From Deltaproteobacteria bacterium (lineage in GTDB: Bacteria; Desulfobacterota; DSM-4660; Desulfatiglandales; B25-G16), in assembly GCA_020355145.1 (NCBI GenBank), contig CP070660.1, positions 389,542 to 405,058 of the forward strand: a stretch of 15,517 nucleotides of DNA, given 5' to 3'. Below are positions 1-7,122 of this stretch, piece after piece. Position 1 is the stretch's first letter; the number at the start of each line of letters is the position of its first letter. The notes beneath the pieces are model-generated. The model was not told where the DNA came from. It worked only from the letters and a program-made list of their open reading frames with translations, and did no database searches. Position numbers and translations under genes: made by a program.

Positions 1-55
1 AAAATACACGCCACCTTTAATACTAGATTGTGCAAAGACCCCCTACGATAAGGGA

Positions 56-403
56 TCAACGCGGAGCTATTTTCTCAAAGAGCCTTTCCATCCGCTGCCC
101 CAATTCAAGGGATATATCATATCTAAACTGAATATCCGGAACGTATCTTAGGTGTAGCCTCTCACCTATCTCTCTACGTATAAATCCCTTTGCGCTTTCA
201 AAGCCTGCCTGAACCTGTTCTCTCTGCTCTTCCTGGCCAAAAAGGCTATAGTAAACCCAGGCATGTCTCAAATCCTTAGTCATCCTCACCTCAGTTAGGG
301 TAACCCCCTTTAGCCTCGGATCCTTCACCCTTGTCAAAAGTAGGCTGGATATCTCCTTTAAAATCTGGCCGCCAAGCCTATGAGCTCTGTTACCTGCAAG
401 CAT
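56..403 (-). CDS. rbfA: 30S ribosome-binding factor A
   Basis: RbfA is a small KH-fold protein that binds the immature 30S subunit near the 16S rRNA 5' end and helps its maturation, especially in the cold. The 115-residue length is normal for the family. Visible family features are the N-terminal Arg/His-rich stretch (around residues 5-12), the KDPRL segment (27-31) followed by VTLTEVRMTKDL, the VYYS strand, and a C-terminal RYVPDIQFRYD motif. It is the last gene seen in the rimP-nusA-infB-ylxP-rbfA run, the usual order in many bacteria. The ATG at 401-403 has only a weak purine-rich site upstream (ACGAG), because the leader consists of a hairpin repeat (404-484); this could limit or modulate its translation. 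Product call is secure; the precise start is likely. Confidence 0.95.
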   Translation of the reverse strand: MLAGNRAHRLGGQILKEISSLLLTRVKDPRLKGVTLTEVRMTKDLRHAWVYYSLFGQEEQREQVQAGFESAKGFIRREIGERLHLRYVPDIQFRYDISLELGQRMERLFEKIAPR

Positions 404-484
404 GGTAGGTTCTCGTTGCTGGTTTCTGCTCGTTGCTGGTTTAGCTGGTTAAATGACGAGTAACGAGTAACCAGCAACGAGTGC
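404..484. repeat. Hairpin repeat element between ylxP and rbfA
   Basis: An 81-base gap in an otherwise tightly packed operon is filled by a structured repeat. The 13-base word CTCGTTGCTGGTT occurs at 412-424 and again at 429-441, and its exact reverse complement AACCAGCAACGAG lies at 469-481. Either left copy can pair with the right copy, giving two alternative 13-bp hairpins. The right half shows a degenerate 7-base periodicity (ACGAGTA, ACGAGTA, ACCAGCA, ACGAG). Being transcribed with the operon, it would form a stable RNA hairpin directly upstream of the rbfA start. Confidence 0.85.
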
Positions 485-772
485 TTAAACATTAAACATC
501 TCTATGTTAGAGTCGATAATGTCCCCCAGGTAAAGGGAGTCTATATAGGAAAGGATATTATCGAGGGCCGAATTCACAAATCGCCTATCATTACCTACAG
601 TACTAATCCCTAACTCTACCATCTGCCATTTATCGTTGGAACCAACCTCGGATATAGATACATTAAACCTCTTTTGCACCTTGGCTACAATACTCTTAAC
701 AGTCTTTCTCTTTTCCTTAAGTGACTGGTTGTTATGGATATATAGGGAAAGCTTAAGGGTTCCTACGACCAA
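485..772 (-). CDS. ylxP: DUF503 (YlxP-like) protein
   Basis: A 95-residue protein of the DUF503/YlxP family, small and widespread in nusA-infB operons. In some bacteria it is linked to ribosome or 30S assembly, but its molecular role is not well established. The signature is visible: a beta strand at the N-terminus (VVGTLKLSLYI), the conserved SLKEKR motif at residues 17-22, and the following basic helix (KSIVAKVQKRF). The start is a TTG at 770-772, one base after the infB stop codon; a GGAG site in the end of infB sits 7 bases upstream, so translation is probably coupled to infB. No other in-frame start gives a better fit. Confidence 0.9.
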   Translation of the reverse strand: MVVGTLKLSLYIHNNQSLKEKRKTVKSIVAKVQKRFNVSISEVGSNDKWQMVELGISTVGNDRRFVNSALDNILSYIDSLYLGDIIDSNIEMFNV

Positions 773-773
773 A

Positions 774-3296
774 TCAAAGCTCCGGCTTGATCTCTTCTAA
801 GGTATAAACCTCCAATACATCCCCGGGCTTTATGTCATCATAGTTTTCTAACCCTACACCACACTCAAAACCCGCGGGAACATCCTTGACATCGTCTTTA
901 AACCTCTTCAGTGAGGATATCTTCCCATTAAACACCACTACATCGTCTCTTAATAGGCGTACCTTGGCACCCCTTTCAATCCTACCATCAGTTACATAAC
1001 ACCCTGCAATAGTGCCCACCTTGGAGACATGAAATATTGCCTTTATGTCTGCTCTACCTATGATATTCTCACTGTAAATAGGTTCAAGAAGTCCGGCCAT
1101 AGCCAATTTTATATCCTCTGTAACGTTATAGATAACATCGTAAAATCTTACATCCACATTTTCCCTCTCTGCAACTGCCTCTACAGCCGGATTTGCCCTA
1201 ACATTAAAGCATATAATTATAGCCTTAGAGGCAGAGGCCAACATTACATTGCTTTCTGTCAAGGCCCCAGTTGCGCCATGTATGACCCTTAATTTCACCT
1301 CTTCCGTACTCAATTTTATCAAGGAATCTACTAAGGCCTCTAAAGATCCCTGTACATCGGCCTTGACTATAATATTCAGTTCCTTCACCTCACCCTCCTT
1401 AATCCTGTCAAAAAGATTATCGAGGCTAATGGAGTCCTGCCTGGTTACTGTTTCCAGCCGGGCCTTAGTTCTCCTATGCTCGCTAATGAGTTTGGCCTTC
1501 TTTTCATCGGGGATTACCATAAAATCATCCCCGGCCCTAGGTACACCGGAAATACCATAGATCTCAACCGGCATGGAGGGAGAAGCCGATTTTATCTTCT
1601 GTCCCCTATCATTAGACATCGCCCTTACCCTGCCAAAACTCTCTCCGCAAACAAAGAAGTCACCTTGATTAAGGGTACCTTTACGAATAAGGATAGTGGC
1701 AACTGGGCCTCTATTTTTATCCAGCCTTGCCTCGACAATTGTTCCCCTCGGCCTCTTTTTGTAGTTTGCCTTCAAATCCAATATCTCTGATTGGAGAAGT
1801 ATGCTATCAAGAAGCTCATCTACACCTTGTCCTGTCTTAGCAGATATATAATTAAACATTGTATCGCCACCCCACTCCTCTGCTAAGAGGCCGTATTTGG
1901 ATAGTTCTCTCTTGGCCTTCTCTGGATTTGTGTTTGGTTTGTCGATCTTATTAATCGCCACAATGATTGGAACATTAGCTGCCTTAGCATGGTCAATAGC
2001 CTCTATGGTCTGCTCCTTTACCCCGTCATCAACAGCAACTATTAATACGATCAAATCAGTTACCTTCGCACCCCTGGCCCTCATTGCAGTAAATGCCTCA
2101 TGTCCAGGGGTGTCAAGAAAAACAACATCTCCACGGGCGGTGTGTACATAATATGCACCTATATGTTGAGTTATCCCACCGGTCTCTTTATCAATAACCT
2201 TAGATTTCCTGATATAATCAAGAAAAGATGTCTTCCCATGATCTACATGCCCCATTATCGTAATCACCGGTGGTCGAGCACGAAGATCTTCGGCCTTATC
2301 CTCATCTTCAGAAAGAATCTCCTCCTCTTCAAAGGATGATAGTTCTAATTCATATCCAAACTCACTTGCTACCAAAGAGGCAGAGTCAAAGTCAATTGTC
2401 TGGTTTACGTTAACTATCATGTCTATCTCCATAAATTTCTTAATGAGCTCTGTTACCTTGACGCCCATCCTCTTTGCCAGTTCAGCTAAACTTATCACAT
2501 CCGGAACCCTTATCCTCCTCTTTATGGCCTTGGGAACAGTTATCTCTGTTTGCTTGAATTTCTTCTTGACGAGTTTATCTCTCTTCTTTACCCTGGCCCT
2601 GCCTACAAAGCTCGGTTCAGGGCCCCCATAGAGGTCCTTCCACTCAAAAATCTCCTTCTTTCGTCTATGATAATCCCTCTTAGGGAGAGTTGCCTCTTTC
2701 CTGTCCTCTTTTTTCCTCTTTTTTATCCCTTTTTCCCCTTTAATTGGATAATCTGGGATAGATTCAATGTCCACTAATGCGGCCTTGGAGGTGGGTGCCT
2801 GGGGCCTCGGCTCAGGTGGCTGAATAGGTGCCTTTTTTATTATCTTGGCTGGAACACCTTTAGGCCTATCCCTTTTCTTCCTCTCAATCCGAGGCTCAGG
2901 CTCTTTAATGCGTCGTTCGGGAGGTGGTTCCTGTTTTAATACCTTCTCGGGTTCCGCCTCCAAAACCTCTTCTACTTTCTCCTCTGGCGCCGAAGGTGTC
3001 TCTTCAGGAGATGGCTTAACTTCTTCTTCAATTTTCTGTTCTTCTTCTTGAGCCTTTTCCTGCACCTTGGGAATGATCTTCCTCCGCCTACGGATAACAG
3101 TTGGCCTTATCCTCTTTTCCTCAAAGATTTCGCTTGTGGCCCCGGAAATATAATCCTTGGCCCGGGCTATATCATCCATGTCAAGAGAACTCATATAATT
3201 ACTAATAGGGAAATCAGCGCTCTTCAATCGCTCAACCAGATCGTTGGAACTCATATTTAGTTCTTTGGCTAACTCATAGACCCTTAATTTACCCAT
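774..3296 (-). CDS. infB: Translation initiation factor IF-2
   Basis: IF-2 is the GTPase that brings formyl-Met-tRNA to the 30S subunit and drives subunit joining. The 840-residue protein begins with an IF2-N module (about 1-50), followed by a long Glu/Lys/Pro/Arg-rich disordered linker (about 55-255) and a second IF2-N-like segment (about 262-315). The GTPase domain then shows G1 GHVDHGKT at 349-356, the DTPGHEAF switch II motif and the NKID G4 motif. The beta-barrel and C-terminal fMet-tRNA-binding domains follow to the end. The ATG at 3294-3296 has a GGAGG site 5 bases upstream and overlaps the 3' end of nusA by 8 bases, so the two are translationally coupled. Nothing is missing compared with the family. 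Confidence 0.98.
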   Translation of the reverse strand: MGKLRVYELAKELNMSSNDLVERLKSADFPISNYMSSLDMDDIARAKDYISGATSEIFEEKRIRPTVIRRRRKIIPKVQEKAQEEEQKIEEEVKPSPEETPSAPEEKVEEVLEAEPEKVLKQEPPPERRIKEPEPRIERKKRDRPKGVPAKIIKKAPIQPPEPRPQAPTSKAALVDIESIPDYPIKGEKGIKKRKKEDRKEATLPKRDYHRRKKEIFEWKDLYGGPEPSFVGRARVKKRDKLVKKKFKQTEITVPKAIKRRIRVPDVISLAELAKRMGVKVTELIKKFMEIDMIVNVNQTIDFDSASLVASEFGYELELSSFEEEEILSEDEDKAEDLRARPPVITIMGHVDHGKTSFLDYIRKSKVIDKETGGITQHIGAYYVHTARGDVVFLDTPGHEAFTAMRARGAKVTDLIVLIVAVDDGVKEQTIEAIDHAKAANVPIIVAINKIDKPNTNPEKAKRELSKYGLLAEEWGGDTMFNYISAKTGQGVDELLDSILLQSEILDLKANYKKRPRGTIVEARLDKNRGPVATILIRKGTLNQGDFFVCGESFGRVRAMSNDRGQKIKSASPSMPVEIYGISGVPRAGDDFMVIPDEKKAKLISEHRRTKARLETVTRQDSISLDNLFDRIKEGEVKELNIIVKADVQGSLEALVDSLIKLSTEEVKLRVIHGATGALTESNVMLASASKAIIICFNVRANPAVEAVAERENVDVRFYDVIYNVTEDIKLAMAGLLEPIYSENIIGRADIKAIFHVSKVGTIAGCYVTDGRIERGAKVRLLRDDVVVFNGKISSLKRFKDDVKDVPAGFECGVGLENYDDIKPGDVLEVYTLEEIKPEL

Positions 3297-4590
3297 TTAT
3301 TCCTCCAGACAGTCCCTCCTCTTTTTCATCCCGGGCCTTGTCCTTGTCAGATTCTAATGACTGCACATAATTGATGGCCGCCTGGATCAAACCTACAGCC
3401 TTTCTTTCACTTATCCCCTTCACTGTTACCAAATCAGTTGCCTCTGCCTTGGCAATATCCTCTGCTGATCTAAAACCCATCCCATAAAAGGTAGTGGCCA
3501 ATTTTTTGCCAACACCAGATAACTTTAGAAGGGATTTATAACCCTCTCTCAGGGCCTTATTGTACTCTAACTCACTGGCTACATCTAATTTCCAGTTTGT
3601 AAGCCTGGATGCCAATCTGACATTCTGCCCCTTTTTTCCAATAGCAAGAGACAGTTGATCATCCGGTACAACCACCTCCATGCTCCTGTTATCCTCGTCA
3701 ACGACCACCCTTAAGATCTCAGCTGGGGCCAAGGCATTGCATACGAACTTTGCCGGATCAGGGTCCCAGGGTACAATATCAATCTTTTCACCCCTTAGCT
3801 CTTGTACTACTGCCTGCACCCTAGACCCCTTCATACCAACGCAGGCTCCTACTGGATCAACATCCTTATCCTTTGAGGCCACAGCTATCTTAGCCCTGCT
3901 TCCAGGCTCTCGTGCTGCCTGCATTATAGTTACAATACCCTCCGAAATTTCTGGTACCTCATTTTCAAACAGGGCCGATAAAAAGTTAGGATGCGTCCGG
4001 GATAATATAATTTGAGGTCCCCTGCTGAACGGCTTCAAATCATAGATATAGGCCCTGAGCCTATCGCCCTGTGTGTATGTCTCTTTCGGGATTTGCTCTT
4101 TAACTGGAAGCTCAGCCTCTGCCTTACCCAGATTAGCAATAATGGCCCCTCTATCGAAACGCTGAACAATACCGTTAACTATCTCCCCCTTCCTATCCTT
4201 AAAGTCTTCATAAACGGCATCCCTCTCTGCCTCTCTTAGCCTCTGCATTATTACCTGTTTAGCTGATTGTGCCGCTATCCTTCCCAGGGTATCTGTATCC
4301 ATTTTCATGCCCAGACTATCTCCTATCTCGGACTCTGGATCAAGTGTTCTGGCCTCTTCCAAAGATACCTGAAGCCTCTCATCCGTTACCTTCTCTACTA
4401 CCTCTTTGAACTCAAAGACTTCAATCTCTCCCATCTCCCTATTAAAGCTTACCTCTAACTCATAGTCTGCACCAAATTTCTTTTTAACAGCTGAGCTAAC
4501 TGCCTCTTCAAGGGCCTCGATCAGCACCTTAGAGTCAATCCCTTTATCTCTGTGGATCTGATCGATAGTCCTCAATAGGTCTGTAATCAT
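3289..4590 (-). CDS. nusA: Transcription termination/antitermination factor NusA
   Basis: NusA binds RNA polymerase and nascent RNA, affects pausing and intrinsic termination, and takes part in antitermination on rRNA operons. The protein (433 residues from the ATG) has the N-terminal RNAP-binding domain (about 1-125), an S1 domain beginning near KGEIVNGIVQRF (about 133-200), two KH domains with the typical GACVGMKGSRVQ and AIGKKGQNVRLA loops, and a C-terminal helix-hairpin-helix region (LSGVGKKLATTFYGMGF, then VKGISERKA). I chose the ATG at 4588-4590 because a GGAG site lies 8 bases upstream. A longer frame opens at a TTG (4606-4608), but it would place that ribosome-binding site inside the coding region and adds six residues unlike the family. 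It follows rimP with a 21-base gap. Confidence 0.97.
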   Translation of the reverse strand: MITDLLRTIDQIHRDKGIDSKVLIEALEEAVSSAVKKKFGADYELEVSFNREMGEIEVFEFKEVVEKVTDERLQVSLEEARTLDPESEIGDSLGMKMDTDTLGRIAAQSAKQVIMQRLREAERDAVYEDFKDRKGEIVNGIVQRFDRGAIIANLGKAEAELPVKEQIPKETYTQGDRLRAYIYDLKPFSRGPQIILSRTHPNFLSALFENEVPEISEGIVTIMQAAREPGSRAKIAVASKDKDVDPVGACVGMKGSRVQAVVQELRGEKIDIVPWDPDPAKFVCNALAPAEILRVVVDEDNRSMEVVVPDDQLSLAIGKKGQNVRLASRLTNWKLDVASELEYNKALREGYKSLLKLSGVGKKLATTFYGMGFRSAEDIAKAEATDLVTVKGISERKAVGLIQAAINYVQSLESDKDKARDEKEEGLSGGING

Positions 4591-4611
4591 CTTCGATTCT
4601 CCGTCCAAATA

Positions 4612-5085
4612 TCAATTGTTAAATTCATATTTTAGCCTCGCCTTATCTATCTCCTTTAAGGGTAACTCAACAAGGCTCCCATCATCCACTAAAAGGCTTA
4701 TCATCCCTTCCCTGACATTAGTAAGGCGCCCACTAAATTTTCTCCTCTTGTTGATAGGTCTTGATAGCCTTAACCTTACTATCTTGCCAATTGAACGTAT
4801 AAAATCACCCTCCTTTTTTAATGGCCTGTTTAGCCCTGGGGAGGAAATCTCAAGCACATATGGATAGTCTATTATATTTTTCGCCTCAATCAAATCACCA
4901 AGCTCCTTATTAACATTGGCGCAGTCGTCTACGGTAACCCCCCCTTCTTTATCAATAAAAATCCTCAGGGTCCATCTACCACCTTCAAACTGGAACTCAA
5001 GGTCCACCATCTCCATACCGGATTCACATAAAAGGCCTTCAGCTAAAGGGGATACCTCGTTAATAATCCTCTTTGTTTCCAACAC
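4612..5085 (-). CDS. rimP: Ribosome maturation factor RimP
   Basis: RimP assists late assembly of the 30S subunit. The 157-residue length matches the family. Recognisable features are the start of the N-terminal domain (VSPLAEGLLCESGMEMVDLEF), the DKEGGVTVDDCANVNKELG segment, the hallmark YVLEISSPGLNRPL motif (about residues 80-93), and the C-terminal Sm-like barrel ending in IDKARLKYEF. The start is GTG at 5083-5085 with a GAGG site about 7 bases upstream. It heads the protein-coding part of the operon, and a strong intrinsic terminator hairpin ends only about 15 bases before the start codon. Expression of the operon therefore requires either read-through or a promoter in the 115 bases between that terminator and tRNA-Gly. 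Confidence 0.96.
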   Translation of the reverse strand: MLETKRIINEVSPLAEGLLCESGMEMVDLEFQFEGGRWTLRIFIDKEGGVTVDDCANVNKELGDLIEAKNIIDYPYVLEISSPGLNRPLKKEGDFIRSIGKIVRLRLSRPINKRRKFSGRLTNVREGMISLLVDDGSLVELPLKEIDKARLKYEFNN

Positions 5086-5100
5086 TACTGTCCTCGAACA

Positions 5101-5125
5101 TAAAAAGCGGGCGAAAAGGCCCGCT
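5101..5125 (-). terminator. Intrinsic terminator between tRNA-Gly and rimP
   Basis: Read on the minus strand, AGCGGGC (5125-5119) pairs perfectly with GCCCGCT (5112-5106) around a 6-base loop, and the stem is followed by a run of Ts (5105-5102). This is a textbook rho-independent terminator. It ends the tRNA-Gly transcript but also stands in the leader of rimP-nusA-infB, so it may act as an attenuator. Confidence 0.9.
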
Positions 5126-5140
5126 CCCTCAAACCTAACT

Positions 5141-5204
5141 CAGTTGTTGTCAGATTTAGCCCATCCTCTTTTCAAAGTAATACCGCTACTCCCAACAACA
5201 ATTG
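5141..5204 (-). promoter_or_regulatory. Possible structured leader upstream of the rimP terminator
   Basis: CAGTTGTTGT at 5141-5150 and ACAACAATTG at 5195-5204 are inverted repeats matching at 9 of 10 positions with about 44 bases between them. In the minus-strand transcript this would form a hairpin just 5' of the terminator and 3' of the tRNA. It could be a processing signal or part of an attenuation structure. I found no convincing promoter in this stretch. The pairing is seen; the function is inferred. Confidence 0.35.
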
Positions 5205-5241
5205 TCTACCTCGAAAAGGGAACAGAGCTCTCTTCTAAATA

Positions 5242-5317
5242 TGGAGCGGGCAACGGGGCTCGAACCCGCGACACCAAGCTTGGGAAGCTTGTACTCTACC
5301 AACTGAGCTATGCCCGC
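5242..5317 (-). tRNA. tRNA-Gly (anticodon CCC)
   Basis: A complete cloverleaf on the minus strand. The 7-bp acceptor stem is GCGGGCA with TGCCCGC, with discriminator T and a genome-encoded CCA (5244-5242). The D-arm is GCTC/GAGT, the anticodon stem CAAGC/GCTTG encloses the loop TTCCCAA, and the T-arm is GCGGG/CCCGT with the loop TTCGAGC. The central three loop bases are CCC, so it reads the glycine codon GGG. It has its own promoter immediately upstream and a terminator about 115 bases downstream. A tRNA in front of rimP-nusA-infB recalls the tRNA-fMet gene that heads the E. coli nusA operon, although the tRNA here is different. Confidence 0.97.
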
Positions 5318-5328
5318 TCAATAGAGAA

Positions 5329-5357
5329 CTTATAATAAAATATCTGTGGATAGTCAA
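5329..5357 (-). promoter_or_regulatory. Sigma-70 promoter of tRNA-Gly (and possibly the nusA operon)
   Basis: On the minus strand a -35 box TTGACT (5357-5352) and a -10 box TATAAG (5334-5329) are separated by exactly 17 bases. The -10 box ends 11 bases before the mature tRNA 5' end, leaving a very short leader for RNase P to remove. It is the only clear promoter upstream of rimP. Confidence 0.8.
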
Positions 5358-5450
5358 GCACAATTTTATAATTTCAACCGCCCAATATTATAGATTTTAA
5401 AAATCCATAATTTTATGTATAAAAAGAAGGTCAATTTGCCCAAGATAACG

Positions 5451-5552
5451 AATGATGGAGTAGTGGAGTATTGGAGCAATTTAGAAGATGAAAATACTAG
5501 GATCCTCTAAGACCCTTTACTCCATCTCTCCATTATTCCATTACTCCAATTG
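5451..5552. repeat. Imperfect hairpin repeat with 8-base periodicity upstream of lnt
   Basis: The 271-base gap between tRNA-Gly and lnt contains two arms made of repeated octamers: GATGGAGT, AGTGGAGT, ATTGGAGC on the left (from 5454) and CTCCATCT, CTCCATTA, TTCCATTA, CTCCAATT on the right (about 5519-5550). The arms are near reverse complements (about 20 of 25 positions by hand alignment) and would form a long imperfect stem with a loop of about 35-40 bases. It resembles the other two hairpin repeats of the window in design but uses different words. Elsewhere in this gap, a TTTAAA/TATAAA pair 16 bases apart (5396-5423) is a weak promoter candidate for lnt. Confidence 0.75.
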
Positions 5553-5588
5553 TGTTAATAGAAAGGAAGGTTTCAAGCGCTGTCTTAA

Positions 5589-7118
5589 ATGAACGGGATT
5601 AATTTGAAAGATGCAGGGTTGGCTGGGCTTTCAGGTCTCATTTTGACTGCCAGTTTCTCCCCTATAGGCCTAGACTGGATAGCGTGGATCTCCCTAATAC
5701 CTCTCCTCGTTAGCATTAAGGATAAATCCTCAATAGTTGCATTAAGGTTGGGGCTTCTTGCTGGCCTTTGCCACTATCTAACGCTTATCTACTGGATAGT
5801 TGTGGTACTTTCCAACTACGGCAATATTAGCCTTATCTTGAGTCTGGGAGTTTTGACCCTTCTCTCCTTGTATCTGGCACTATATATCGCATTTTTTGCC
5901 CTTATTGTAATCGGTTTTAAGAAATATGGACTATCTCCCTTTTGGGGGGCTAGTGTCTGGGTTGCACTGGAATATGCAAGGACCCATATTATGACTGGTT
6001 TCCCTTGGTGCCTTTTGGGATACAGCCAATATTCAAGGCTGCCGTTGATACAAATATCGGAAATCTCTGGTGTCTACGGGATATCATTCATTATTGTTCT
6101 GGTAAATATTGTATTATACAAGATATTTTTTACTTATAATCCCACGGAAAGGAAACTTATGGCTATAGAGATAACCCTCACCTTTTTTCTGGTGGGATTT
6201 ATCCTTATATATGGCTACGTTAATCTAAGAGAAAAAGCAGACACTAACTTAGAGGGAAAGGGGCTCAGGGCAGTCATTATCCAGGGAAATATCGATCAAT
6301 CTCTAAAATGGAACCCGGACTTTCAAGAGAGGACATTGGCTATCTACAACAAGCTATCGGGCAAGTCAGTAGATTTTAGACCTCAAATTATCATCTGGCC
6401 TGAAACTGCTGTTCCATTCTTTTTTCAGGATAGATCTTACCTTTCCAAGGAGGTCTTTAAGGCTGCCAAGATAACTAATTCAAATATCCTCTTCGGTTCC
6501 CCTGCATATGTAAAGGATAAAGACGACATCTTCTACTACAACAGGGCGTATATACTATCTGAAAACAGGGTATTTGATCACTATGACAAGGTTCATCTTG
6601 TCCCCTTCGGGGAGTATGTTCCGCTTAAAAAATACATCCCATTTGTACATCGCTTAGTTCCAGCAGCAGGAGATTTCTCCTCCGGTAAGGAGGTTAAACC
6701 AATAAATACCCCAGATCTTCGGATAGGGGTATTAATCTGCTTTGAGGCTATCTTTCCTGATATCTCTCGAAAATTCGCCATCCAGGGGGCTGAACTTATA
6801 GTGAACATAACCAATGATGCCTGGTTTGGCCATACCAGCGCCCCTTATCAACATCTGAGCATGGCCGTCTTTAGGTGTATAGAAAATGGCTTACCCATGG
6901 CAAGGGCTGCGAACACTGGGATTAGTGCCTTTATACTCGCAAATGGAAAGATAGTAGATAAGAGCGGGCTATTTGTGAGGGATGTCTTAAAAAAAGAGAT
7001 AAAATTGAGGCAAAATAAAACATTTTATTCACAAAGCGGGGATATTTTTGCTATACTAATATTAATAATAACGATTATTAGATCTCTCTGGATATTAACC
7101 ACAACAAGAAGGAGATGA
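5589..7118 (+). CDS. lnt: Apolipoprotein N-acyltransferase
   Basis: Lnt is the inner-membrane enzyme that adds the third acyl chain to the N-terminal cysteine of lipoproteins, using phospholipid as donor, the last step of lipoprotein maturation in Gram-negative bacteria. The 509-residue protein has several hydrophobic helices over residues 1-215. A periplasmic nitrilase-fold domain follows with the Glu-Lys-Cys triad: E272 (IIWPETAVPF), K334 (YDKVHLVPFGEYVP) and C384 (GVLICFEAIFPD), close to the E. coli positions 267, 335 and 387. A final membrane helix lies near 485-505. The ATG at 5589 directly follows an in-frame TAA, so no earlier start is possible; the nearest purine-rich site (AAGGAAGG, 5563-5570) is unusually far, 18 bases away. 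It is coupled to prfB, whose ribosome-binding site lies in the end of this gene. Confidence 0.97.
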   Translation: MNGINLKDAGLAGLSGLILTASFSPIGLDWIAWISLIPLLVSIKDKSSIVALRLGLLAGLCHYLTLIYWIVVVLSNYGNISLILSLGVLTLLSLYLALYIAFFALIVIGFKKYGLSPFWGASVWVALEYARTHIMTGFPWCLLGYSQYSRLPLIQISEISGVYGISFIIVLVNIVLYKIFFTYNPTERKLMAIEITLTFFLVGFILIYGYVNLREKADTNLEGKGLRAVIIQGNIDQSLKWNPDFQERTLAIYNKLSGKSVDFRPQIIIWPETAVPFFFQDRSYLSKEVFKAAKITNSNILFGSPAYVKDKDDIFYYNRAYILSENRVFDHYDKVHLVPFGEYVPLKKYIPFVHRLVPAAGDFSSGKEVKPINTPDLRIGVLICFEAIFPDISRKFAIQGAELIVNITNDAWFGHTSAPYQHLSMAVFRCIENGLPMARAANTGISAFILANGKIVDKSGLFVRDVLKKEIKLRQNKTFYSQSGDIFAILILIITIIRSLWILTTTRRR

Positions 7119-7122
7119 GATT

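Noticed and set aside
1..55. Possible start of the next gene after rbfA
   Set aside because: The 55 bases show a short purine-rich site near the edge but no start codon with enough coding sequence to judge.
4591..4608. Longer nusA starting at TTG 4608
   Set aside because: The GGAG site at 4602-4599 would fall inside the coding region; the ATG at 4590 has ideal spacing.
5318..5588. CRISPR array suggested by repeated TGGAG/TCCAT words
   Set aside because: Words are contiguous and degenerate, with no spacers of constant length; no cas genes are present.
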